A stretch of DNA of 60,000 bases from NCBI GenBank assembly GCA_949358305.1, contig OX442318.1, positions 11,392,517-11,452,516 of the forward strand, read 5' to 3'. A program made the position numbers and the translations under genes. Shown here piece after piece: positions 25,318 through 37,300 of this stretch (positions are counted from its first letter, which is position 1; every line of letters begins with the position of its first letter). The notes beneath the pieces are model-generated. The model searched no databases. It was not told the DNA's origin and was given only the letters and a program-made list of their open reading frames with translations. This DNA comes from Strigamia acuminata (lineage: Eukaryota > Arthropoda > Chilopoda > Geophilomorpha > Linotaeniidae).

Positions 25318-28300
25318 ATGTAGTGTTTATAGATCGGCTAAGCACGCTGTGACAAACAGTTAGATACAAACAGAATTACCTGGTGACGAAGTAAATAAAG
25401 GGAACTTGAGTAATCTCTTAAGACTATTCGTGCGTTTGATGGTAGGCGTGGTGGGGTCCTCGTGCTGGTCTGCGGGGCAGACTTCAACCAGCTCCATACA
25501 AACAGCGGAAACGGACAAGGGGCAAGAGCTCGACTTAACCTGGTCGTGCTCGCATCGCTCGACATGAGGCGATCAATCGTAGGCTATTTGCAAAAGGCGA
25601 CACGTGCACCCAGCGTCGACGCGCAGCAGTCACTCTCGACGCTACTTGCTTGCTGCCCCCTCCCCCTTCCGAGCGTTGGAGGCAACAAAAAGCGAACTAA
25701 TGAAAAATTCCTTCAAAATTCGACGATTTTCACACCAAAAAAAATTCAAATTTTTATTTTTATTAAAATAAAAATAAATTTTTTTTACCCGACGACTAAA
25801 AAAAAATTATTTTCCGCATATTTTTCTCATTTTTATAATAATTTAGCGCACTTCCAACACTTAGAGCGGCGGGTCTTATTTCAACCGCGGCTTCTATCCG
25901 GCCGGCTACAAAAAAAACGACTCTATTCTTTGACTATTTCATGTTTATGAAGAAATTTAACCAATTTGGTAAACAAAAATAATTGACATTGTTTGTTACG
26001 ATGTTTAATAAAAATATATGAAATTGCAGAAACAAAATAAAAAATAAAAAAAAATAAAAACACTTTTGGAGATCAAGATTGACCCTAGGTTGCCGCGGGG
26101 AGAATTAATTTCATATTTGACGAAAAACTTACGACACCTTCGCGCAAATCTCAATTTCTTAACCCCAAAAATCAACAACGTTTTACCTTGTTCCGTTTGA
26201 CCGTCCAGCATGTGTCCTTCGACCTCTTCCAGTGTCCTACGCATATCTGAGCGACAAAAACCAAAATCCAATCAAATTCCACTCTCCACCACTACCAAAC
26301 CATGAACCAAGGACAACCTAAACATGTACCCGTGTGTTATTTCCTATTAATTCGTTGTTCTCTGCGCCGATTGCGTGACAGCAGTCACACGTCACGCATT
26401 GCTCTCCAACTAAGCACGTTTGTTACCTGTTGTCGTCCCAGAATACAGTGCGGCTATACTGACATCGCTACAAGCGAACTCTGATGACTTTTAACAAAAC
26501 TAATTACCTACGGAAGCGCGGAAGAGACAGCCGGTTTACGATAACAACATATTATGTGGCGCCATCGGTGGCAAAACGCACTCAACATGTGGATACGTGT
26601 CCATTTTATCCTTGGTTCATGATCAAACCACGTTATTCATAATTACAACACCCAAACAAATTTATTAACAAATTTCACTCACTGCCTGATAAACTGGCCG
26701 TACTCGGCTTCCGCTTGCCCATAATATTATCCATAATGCCCGACATGCGATCTCGCTTTTTGTCCTTTTTATTCCGCAGCGCGCCGATGCAGGTTTCTTC
26801 GACAACCTTGACGCACGCTTTATGGATGTTCATTTCGCAATCTGAATAAACAGATCAATGCCCCGAGTCAACAAACTCGAGTAATAAGCCGAGAAGCGTG
26901 TATACGTACTCTGACACTGATATCCCTGGTTCCCTACGCCCCAGATGATGAGCTGACAATGATTGCAGTACGTCACGTTGAAATAATGCTGGGCGAGGAA
27001 GTTGTGGCCCTGCACTGTTTGCACCTGCGAAATTAACATTGCGCGTTTTTATTGCTGGGTTGGTGGTGGGGGGTTGGGTGTTAATACTTTTTTGGTCCTG
27101 TTGAACACTTTTAAACGTGATTTCTCCTTTGATACGAATGTTGGACATCTCTCTATGAGGTTGATTGCTTGTGGGCTTTTCACGCCGAATAGCTTGTAGA
27201 GCAAAGTCGCCAGCGACGTAGCCAAGGCACATCTAGATGCGTGGGATTTGAATATATTAAAAATGAGTTGTTTTTGAGTGCACAAACTGATAAAAATTCA
27301 CTTTTAAGCCACATGAATGCACACTTAGATTTAAAAAATGAGTTTTTATGCATAAAAATTAGCAAAATATTCCATTTTTATGCTAATAAAAGAGTTAAAA
27401 ATGTATTTTAATCATCTAAATGTATTATTTGTGTATAAAAACGCACTTTACGTGTAAAAAAAAGGTAATTTCAAGCGTATAAATGCATTTTCAAAAATTT
27501 AAACTCATTTTAGACATTTTAATTCATTTTAGACAATTAAACGCATTTTTTAGACCTTTAAACTCATTTTTTAGACCTTTAAACTCATTTTTTAGACCTT
27601 TAAACTCATTTTTAGACATTTAAATGCAATTTTAGGCATTTAAATGCATTTTTACGCAAATTAAATACATTTTTAGACATATAAATATGTTTTTAGTCAT
27701 AGGAATGCATATACATGCATTTTAGATCAAAATCATCTTAAAAAAAATGTTGTGATGCGAATTGCAACTTTAAGTGCAAAATGGGCATTAAAAGAGGATA
27801 ATTTAGTTAAATATTTCCATTATTAGGTCTAATTTTTTCTTATTAATATATAATAAACTAATTAAGTGTTAAGTTTGCAATATTTCTTCGAGTGGGAAGA
27901 GCAGCGAGAGGATATTTGAGTGGATTGGTCTCGCAGGGACCATTGCCGCTCGTAATGAAATTTGAGAGCAACTATGATTGACGAACACTTGCAATTCAAG
28001 CGGATAGAGAGAGCGGTGTGGGATTTCTTCGACACCGAGCTACAACCGACTGATATCATTCACAATTTACTCAATAAATTTCTCATTTCCCATCGATATT
28101 CTCAATAATTCGATATTTGTCGATTATCTTACACTTACGTTCTATTATTTGCATTTTCTATGTCTTCACTGCACATTAAAATAAAACAAAACAAAATAAA
28201 TCATTTTAATTGAGAGGAAATAGTTATTGCATTCCAAAACTCACGATAATGTTCCCATAGACGGAACCAGCAGATTCTCTATAATTTTTAATTCCCTGTT

Positions 28301-31300
28301 CTTATCGTGAATCGACAACTCCAAGTCGGAATCGGGCGGACCAAAAAAATCTCCTAAACCTAAAAATAAATTAAAATTAAAATAATTAGAAAATAAGTAA
28401 AAAAAAAATAAATAAATAAATAAATAAATAAATAAATACCTAATGTTCTTTTATTGCGAAATTCGGCCAACTGTTCATTCAGTTCGTCCAAGGCTTTTTT
28501 CCTCGCTTTCCAAAACAATTTGCGAAGAATGTCCTCTTTATCCAAATCACGCTGTAAAACGCTGTCTAAAATTTATTTATAAAATTTAATAAAATTAATT
28601 ATGTGTAATAATAATAATTTATTAAATAAAATATGAATGTGTATATTTTTTTTACCTATTTCATGCAAGACAGCTTCGTCGATATTATTCACTTTAAGCG
28701 GCTGTGAAAACAAAAATTAATTAATTTTCTGGGCTCGAGAAATGACATTGTTCCTATAACTCACTGCGCCAGGCACTAAAAAAGTAGAATGGATCTCGTA
28801 GGCCCATTTCTTCATTTCTTTCGCGGTCCCTTCTTTATACAATTCAGACACTAAATAGAAAAACTTAAAAAAAAAATTAAAATTAAAATTTTAATATTTT
28901 CATTAAAATAATAAAAAAAATTCTAATTTTTCATTAAAAAAATAAAAAAAAAATTCTAATTTTTCATTAAAAAAAAATCACAAAATTCTAATTTTTCATT
29001 AAAAAAAAATCACAAAATTTCTAATATTCCATTTTAAAAGTCACAAAATTTCTAATTTTTCATTAGAAAAATCATAAAATTTCTAATTTTTCATTAAAAA
29101 AATCAATTTTCTAATTTTTCATTTAAAAAAATCACAAAATTTCTAATTTTTCATTAGAAAAATCATAAAATTTCTAATTTTTCATTAAAAAAAATCACAA
29201 AATTTCTAATTTTTCATTAAAAAATTCAATTTTCTAATTTTTCATTTAAAAAAATCACAAAATTCCAATTTTTCATTTAAAAAAAATCACAAAATTCCAA
29301 TTTTTCTTTTAATGAATAAAAAAATCTAAAAAAAAAATAAAAAAAAATTATCTCACTAGGCTGGATGGATCGTTATTGGATATCAAAAAATGCATAAAAA
29401 CAGCCAAATGTGACGGATGCCGCCAAAGTTTAGTAAGACTGTTAAAAGGCCCGTGATCATCAGCTTGTCCCATTTCGTTATCGGATGGAAAATCATCATC
29501 CTCCATCGAAATGATCGCAGGATGTTGTCCAGGTTTACCCAGGTAAGCGGCATTGCAATCTGGCGGCGTATCCGGAGTCTAAAAATTAAAAAAAAAAATT
29601 TTAAAAATTTTAAAAAATTTTAAAAAATTTTAAAAAAACAATATCCTAAATCCCCATCATTCCAACCTGAAGCCGCGACCCGCAAAGCGACGGATCGTCC
29701 GAATCGGGACTCCGAATAGACGGCGACGGTCCGCTAAACGCGAACAAATTCTCCTCGATCAGACTGTCGTTCAACTCCATTGCTTCTGAGCTTCCGTATG
29801 GCGGCGGCGGCGTCCCGGGCGGAGTTACGCGTGGACTCTCGATGGAATCGTAAGTTCCGAAAGACGAAGTCTGCGAATGGAAAACCAATGCGTTTCATTT
29901 GCGAGAAAAAGGAGCCCAACGTGATCGTGATCTCTCGTAATTGGCTTTTTATCTTTTCAACAAATCACTGGTTAATCTCAAAACAAATACTTTCGTTTTT
30001 TTGCTGAACGAATTATTATCTTTCTTAGTTCTATCGCGAGATAAGAAAAGTGATAATTTAGTCACAATTCGGAAATAATATTTCGTTGTACATGACTTTT
30101 CTATTGTTAAATGATAAGTGTTTTCGGGTCTAAAATAGACGTTTTTATTTTTTTCGAATAAAATCTGGAAAAAAAATGGAGGGAAATTTGAATTTTTAAT
30201 GGAAAATTTTAAGAAAATTTGGTTATTTAAAGAAACGTTTAGTGATTTTAATTTTTTTAATGGGAGAAATTAATTTTGCCGATAGTGCGCGGGTGCACAT
30301 TGAGAGGAAATACGAAGAAGAAAAAACCATTCCTCTAAAACAATCAAAAATGCACTTTTTGTGTTCAAAATAAACATTTTTTCAGTGCAAAAATGGACTT
30401 TTTCAGTGCAAAAATGGACTTTTTCAGTGCAAAAATGGACTTTATCAGTGCGAAAATAGATTTTTCCAGTGCGAAAATAGATTTTTTCAGTGCAAAAATG
30501 GACTTTTTCAGTGCAAAAATGGACTTTTTCAGTGCAAAAATGGACTTTTTCAGTGCAAAAATGGACTTTATCAGTGCGAAAATAGATTTTTCCAGTGCGA
30601 AAATAGATTTTTTCAGTGCAAAAATGGACTTTTTCAGTGCAAAAATGGACTTTTTCAGTGCAAAAATGGACTTTTTCAGTGCAAAAATGGACTTTTTCAG
30701 TGCAAAAATGGACTTTTCGGTGCAAAAATGGACTTTTTCAGTGCAAAAATGAACTTTTCGGTGCAAAAATGGACTTTTTCAGTGCAAAAATAGACTTTTT
30801 CACTGCAAAAATGGACTTTTTCACTGCAGAAATTGCAAAACAAATCGGTTTTTGTGTAGAAAATCGTAATTTTAAGCATTAGCTGCATTTTTGTCTACGT
30901 ACAACAGTGGACAATTTTTTTATCCACAATTGTACATAGATTACTTTGCAGGCACAAAATTAAGGCTTACCGGTAATTGAAAAATATTCTACAAACCTAA
31001 CTTTTTTAAAGTGCACACTGCACTTTATCTGCACAAATACACCCCTTAACCTCACCAATATTTATTTTTCATCAAAAAATTGCACTTTTTCGTATAAAAA
31101 CTTGTGCTGATGCATAAATCCACATTTTGAACCAACAAACAAACTTTAACACCCACTATCACAAAAAAAAATCACTTTTATGCAAAAAATATGCACTTTC
31201 CAGCATAAAATACATTTTTATTTCAAACCAAAGAAAAAATTAATTTTTTTTTTACCCTGGACGGCGTTTCCTTCGTCCGTGCACGTTTCGGTTGGTCCCC

Positions 31301-34300
31301 TTCTCCAAACGACTCTGAAGCAGCCAACTTTCTCGACGACGTGATTTCAGAATTCGACCTAGTCACATCCGTCACCATATTCCGAAAGTTCTCCATCTGC
31401 TGCTGCCTCAGACTCTCCGTTTGATGCAACAGCGCATCCGGACTTGACCGCTGCCGCGAATGCGTCGGCCCGCTGTGCGATTTCTTCCAATAAACAAAAA
31501 TAAAAAAACTATCGTTGTGTCCGAACAAACACGAGCAGACTTAACACTAATTCACAATGCTGCGAAGCGAATTAAGAATTAAAAACTTCCGATTCACTTT
31601 TTTCTAAATAATTTACCAGCGTTGTATCTCGTTCACTAAATTGTGAGCGTGTTCAAGTTCGCGTTCATGACCGTGTGAACACATTCGCGTTAACTAAAAT
31701 TTTTTTCAAAGTGAACGAAGTTCATGTTCATGAACTTGAATCAACGAAAACGTCATCTAAACATTTAAACTAATGTTTTTGCAACGTTTTCATCATCAAA
31801 CATGGTGAACGTAAACTTCGTTCAAGTTCACTCCTAAAAGTAAACAAAGTTCGAATTTTTCGTTTATCCGTAGAAGTGAACTATACTCTTGTTGAACTCA
31901 AAAAGGTCCCCAAATCCCATTGGTCGAGCCTCATTACTAGACCCCGGATAAATGCATAAATGCATGTTGCATATGTATTTTGCATATTTAGCCGAAATTG
32001 GCTTATATTGCACATTTGCCGAAAATCGAAAAATAAATGCATATATTGCCATTTTTCCGGGAAAAAACGGCAATTTATGTCCCTTTTGACGATACGTAAC
32101 ATGTACGTATCAATTTTTGCCTTTTTTTAAAGACACGTATCATGTACGTATTCTTACGTTCAGAAAACTGAGAATTTCGCCAAAAACAGACACCAGGGGA
32201 AGTCACTAAATTAGTGTCTGGAAAAGGTTTTAAGATATAAACAAATAAAAAAGTAGAAAAAATGAATTGTAATTGCTAATATTCGTTCATTTACATCAAG
32301 AACACTTTGAAATGGCATTTAGTTGTTATTTGACACCTGATTTCACTCGAATAAATTTTTTTATTTTGCATATTTCAATTTTTTTTTTGCATATATTGGA
32401 ATTTTTGGTGCATATTATATGCGCATATAACGGAATTTATTTTGCATACATATCCGGGGTCTAGTCATTACTACTAACTCCAGACTGTATACTACCACTA
32501 GAAGAAGTAGTTTTGACTTTTATTTATTTTTGTGATTGTTATGACCATTTAAGTTAATATAATTTTGATTTCTCTCATTAAAAAATGTTATTTCCATTTA
32601 TAAAATACAGTTTTATGCACGTATAAATGTAAAACTCATGTTTGTTCTGTTTATTGGTTGCTTTGTCTGGAAACCACACAATTTTGAAATTTTGGCCGTT
32701 ACCTAGGCAATCGATTACAATGTCTGTACATTCTAATGCAATTCTGGTGTTTGGGTCTATTTTTTTGGATCACTACACCAGTAAAATGGCTCGACCAATG
32801 GGATTTGGGGGCCTTTCTGAGTTCAACAAGAGTATAGTTCACCATCTTCGTTCATGAACTAATGAACGACATTCATGAACGGGAACTATTAGATACAACA
32901 GTAGCTGCATTCAAAAACTAACATATTTTGTGTTTTACTTCAATTTTAAACCAAAAATGACATCATTTCCTGTTTAAACCCATGTTAAAACTTAAAATAC
33001 ACTTAAACTAAAATTGTTATTTTAATTTTTGAATGCAGCTATTGTAATTTACGCACGAAATACAGTCGAACCGCGATATAACTAATTTTTCGTTATAACA
33101 AATACTTAAAAATGGCTTGGTTAAAAAATTTTCATAACGAACTTTCGTTATAACGAAACTTTTTCTCGGATCCCTTGTGATCCGTTATAACGAGGCTCGA
33201 CTGTGAACAACACTTGGCGGCATTGTAACCTTCGAGAGCGCTCAGCTACCTTATGCATTTGTTGGCGCCCACTCCGCATCCCGATGCCCATCGGGACGGT
33301 CGCGGATGACGTCATCACCGTGGGTAGATTGACCCTCTGAATGTTATCCATGGATTGGGAAACTGTCATCTGTTGGTGCGCACTCTGGTGGTAGTGGCAG
33401 AGGGACGGCGAAGGTGGCGAGACGACGGGCGCCGAATCCGTCTCGTTTGCCGCGAGGTGCCGCGAATTGTCGGTCGAGGCGTTGGTCACGGTGACGTTCG
33501 GTAAGGACATTTGGTGAGGTAAATTGAAGCGTCTAGGGGGCGGTAGAGGCGGCGGCGTGTCTTTATCGTTCGAAAAGTCGTTCCCGGCGTGCCGCGGCGG
33601 CGAACGGGGCGACTGTGGAATCTGCGATAACTGTTGGGCGGAAAAAAGATTGTTTATCATCAGCGTCCAAGTGATTAGATAAATTTTAATTCTATTCTGC
33701 ATTATATACATACAAGTTTTAATTTTGGTGTTTGCAAATTATTTTGAGATTGGTGATGATTTAAAACCAAATTTGATCATGATTTGCTCTTAATTTACTA
33801 AAATTAAATGGGTTTTTGTTGTTTTTCGGGTTTTTTGGGTAAATTTGCATGAGAAAATAATTGAATTTGGGTATATTTCATCGAAATTCAGTGGATTTTG
33901 GGTATAATTCATCAAAAGTCAGTGGATTTTGAGTATAATTCATCGAAATTCAGTGAATTTTGTGGTAATTCATCACTTTTAATTGGATTTGAAGTATAAT
34001 TAAACACTTTTAATTGGATTTTTATGTAAATTTGTTGAATTTAAGCCAAATTATTCAAATAAACCGACATTTTCTTACAAATTCTGGCTTAAATCAAGGT
34101 AAATACGCGATTAGCAACCAAATTTGTGTCGTAAATCATTCGTTTTTTAGCTTAATTCACAAAATGAAACTCGAGATTAACATTGACTTTAATGTTTCCC
34201 TTTATGCCCTTGATTGACGATGATTGACGCCAATTTAACGGCACACGACACACATTAAACAGACAATGTCCATCTTAGAGAAGTTTAAAACTATTTTTTT

Positions 34301-37300
34301 ACTTTCCGAGACCGAAATTTGGAAATAATAAATGAAAATACTGACACCACAGTCGTGACGTACGCCCGTCAAGTTGAATAACTGTTCTTCGAGCGTCCGG
34401 CATCGTTTGTGCGTTCCCGCCAAGTCCGAACGGGTTTTTTCTATCGGATTTTTGGCAAATTCGCTTCGTAGTTTTTCTAGATATGCTAACTCCTGTTCCA
34501 GCATCATCCGAATCGTGTGGATTTTCGAATTGCTCAATTGCTGCAGCTTCTCAGACTGAAAAAGGAAATAAAAAATAAATAAAAGATAAATAAAATTCAT
34601 TTCGTGCAAAAAATTCGTTTTTTGGGAATTAAGAAACAAATTGTAATTAATTTTTTATAAATTTCATTCAAAATTCTGAAAATTTTCAAAAATTTTATTT
34701 AAAATTAGCCAAATTTTGAATGACATTTATTTAAAATTCTCAAAATTCTCAAAATTTTATTTAAAATTCTCAAAATTCTCAAAATTTTATAAAAAATTCC
34801 CAAAATTCTCAAAATTTTATTAAAAATTCCCAAAATTCTCAAAATTTTATAAAAAATTCCCAAAATTTGGCATAAATTACTTTCAATTTGTGAAATCTTT
34901 CACAATTTCATTCAAAATTCTCAAAATTTCATTCAAAATTCTCAAAATTTTATTCAAAATTCTGAAAATTTTATTCAAAATTCTCAAAATTTCATTCAAA
35001 ATTCTCAAAATTTTATTCAAAATTCTGAAAATTTTATTCAAAATTCTCAAAATTTCATTCAAAATTCTCAAAATTTCATTCAAAATTCTCAAAATTTCAT
35101 TCAAAATTCTCAAAATTCTCAAAATTTCATTCAAAATTCTCAAAATTCTCAAAATTTTATTAAAAATTCCCAAAATTTGACATAAATTTCTTTCAATTTG
35201 TAAAATCTTTCAAAATTTCATTCAAAATTCTCAAAATTTCGTTCAAAATTTTCAAAATTTCGTTCAAAATTTTCAAAATTTCGTTCAAAATTCCCAAAAT
35301 TTCATTCAAAATTTCCAAAATGTCACTAAAATTTCTCGAAATCATTCAGAACTTCATTCAAAAAAATCCAAATTTTATTTAAAAATCCTCAAAAAATTTC
35401 ATCCAAAATTCCCAATCCTTTTAAAAATTCCATTTAATATTTTAAACATCCAAAATATTAACAAAATTCCTCCCAAAACCACCAAATCATCATTAAAAAC
35501 CTCCAAAATATCATCCAAAACTCAAACCCCCCAAAACCCCACTCAAAATCCCCCCAAAACCAAAACCAAAATCCAAAATCAAAAAAACCATTTCTCACAT
35601 CCACAGGCTGCGGTCCCGTAATCCTCTCCGACGGCGACGACGGTTTGTGTAACCCAGAATTCATATTACTAACTTGATTCCTCCCAACTTGATTACAACT
35701 CGGAGACCTCGGGCTGATCGCGAGCGGCCGACCGAGCAAAGTCAGCGAAACGTACGACCCAGCTAAAACAAAAAAACAAAAAAATAAATCAAAAAACAAA
35801 CAAAACACGAATAAAAAACACAAATAAATCAACTTAACTGCTCCAAATACCTAATGAATCGGCATAAAAACAACCCAGCCCACGACCAAACCCCAAAATT
35901 AATCCACATCCTCACAATCGCCGAATCGCCCACCATCCACATCGTAAAACAAACAATAACGCTCCAACTTCCTGCCCCCGAAAATTCCCAACAACAACAC
36001 CCAATACTTGCTTTTTTAATCCTTTGTTAGCACTACGCAACTTCCATCGCCGAGAAAAACCAACTCTAATCAGTTTTCTCATCCAAAAATCATCAGCAAC
36101 ACCCATCCACGTTCAAATCCGTGTCAAACTCGTGTTCGATCCTCGTTTAGGCCTAATTTTTCGCACAAAACACGTCCGCTTCCACGACAACGTCAGAATG
36201 GCGATTTTAGGTGTACCAAGGGGGAGAAAAAGAGAGACAGAGAGAGAGAGAGACGTCGGCCTTGTGGAGCCTACGCCTAATTCATTTATCAGACCCAGGG
36301 GGGTGAGGAAGAGGAAACGAATTTCATTTCAATTTCTTAACAACGCTTTCCTTCGTTCGATATTTACTTAGAATTTATCAAACTGGGTGAATTAAAGCCT
36401 CGTTGTTGCTCCCTCCAATTAAACGAGTTTAACATTTTACCTTCGTTCCGATTTAAACCGGTCGAAATGCACGTCGCAGGCGGCCATTTTCAATGACTAA
36501 ACTTCTCGAAATGGGACATTTTTAAACGTGTCCAAAATATCGAAATTTTGCCGCGCCATTTATATTATAATTTTATATACACGTTTATTTAACTTGACGT
36601 GAAAGTTTGTGCGTTTGTTCGACCCGACTTCCGCCGTAGCGACGACTTAGCCTTTAACCAAATAACGAAGTTTTTGAATATGTAAAATAAAATACATTTG
36701 TTTAATGTAACAAACGAAGTCTGAACGTCACGAAACCTACGGTCATCTTTCGTGAGGTTAAATACGGAAACAATACCGTATTTTTGCAAATATACGGTAT
36801 TCTTGGCATCTCAGCCGCGGCTACTCTTCGGCAGACAAACTGTCAACCATGTTTTAGTTATGACTTGATTCGTCAACGGTTGTGCTCGCCACGATTTTTT
36901 GAAAAATAGTGGTTGTCTACCCCTTTACATAGCTCCATTACGCCCTTTTTTGAGGGCCTTGGAGACCCATACATCCAATTTAGAAAAGTTTCCTGGGATA
37001 TAGACGGTCTTAAATCTGTTTAGTTTTTAATTTTATCTCATTCTGTTTACAAGTTATGAGAAATATTGTAAATTGTCACTTTTTGGAGTTTTTAATTTTT
37101 TTCTCGTTAACTATTCATTTTTTTCCAAAAAACTTTTAACGAAATGATAACTCTAACAATCCTTTAAATCCTCTTAAAACCATTTTTACTTGTGAGAAAT
37201 AATTTCTGAGAAATTTCAAATATTAAAAGTTTCAAAAATAGGGATAACTGTACACATCGAAATCCGTCGTTCGGGTTTTAATGAAACTTGGTTCGAGGGT

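Larger units (their letters stand above)
21619..26186 (-). other. RhoGEF intron 20 (with alternative first exons)
   Basis: Elements at 22041-22384, 22711-22929 and 23790-24275 and the candidate first exon at 25380 are listed separately. A (AAAT)n run lies at 25283-25320. No other coding sequence was recognised; 22930-23789 and 24431-25280 are unassigned. Confidence 0.55.
31621..32899. mobile_element. Outer member of a three-deep nest (GTTGTATCT ends)
   Basis: GTTGTATCTCGTTCACTAAA at the left pairs with GAACGGGAACTATTAGATAC at the right, with further GTTCATGAAC palindromes inside each end. The next element sits within it. Duplication not clear. Confidence 0.55.

Noticed and set aside
27862-28059. 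Possible extra RhoGEF exon
   Set aside because: No phase or domain fits, while exons 15-16-17 already join in frame without it.
28440-28551. Nearer acceptor for RhoGEF exon 14 (TTTTACAG)
   Set aside because: It breaks the frame from exon 13; the acceptor 14 bases upstream restores it and adds the residues between HEI and RDLDKED.
30360-30835. CRISPR-like array
   Set aside because: The repeats are directly contiguous with no unique spacers, in a eukaryotic intron.
30270-30882. Several long open frames on both strands (FCTEKVH / FFSAKMD repeats)
   Set aside because: They are translations of the 21-bp minisatellite.
34883-35180. Open frames with ILRILNE / ISFKILK repeats
   Set aside because: Translations of the 21-bp intron 6 minisatellite.
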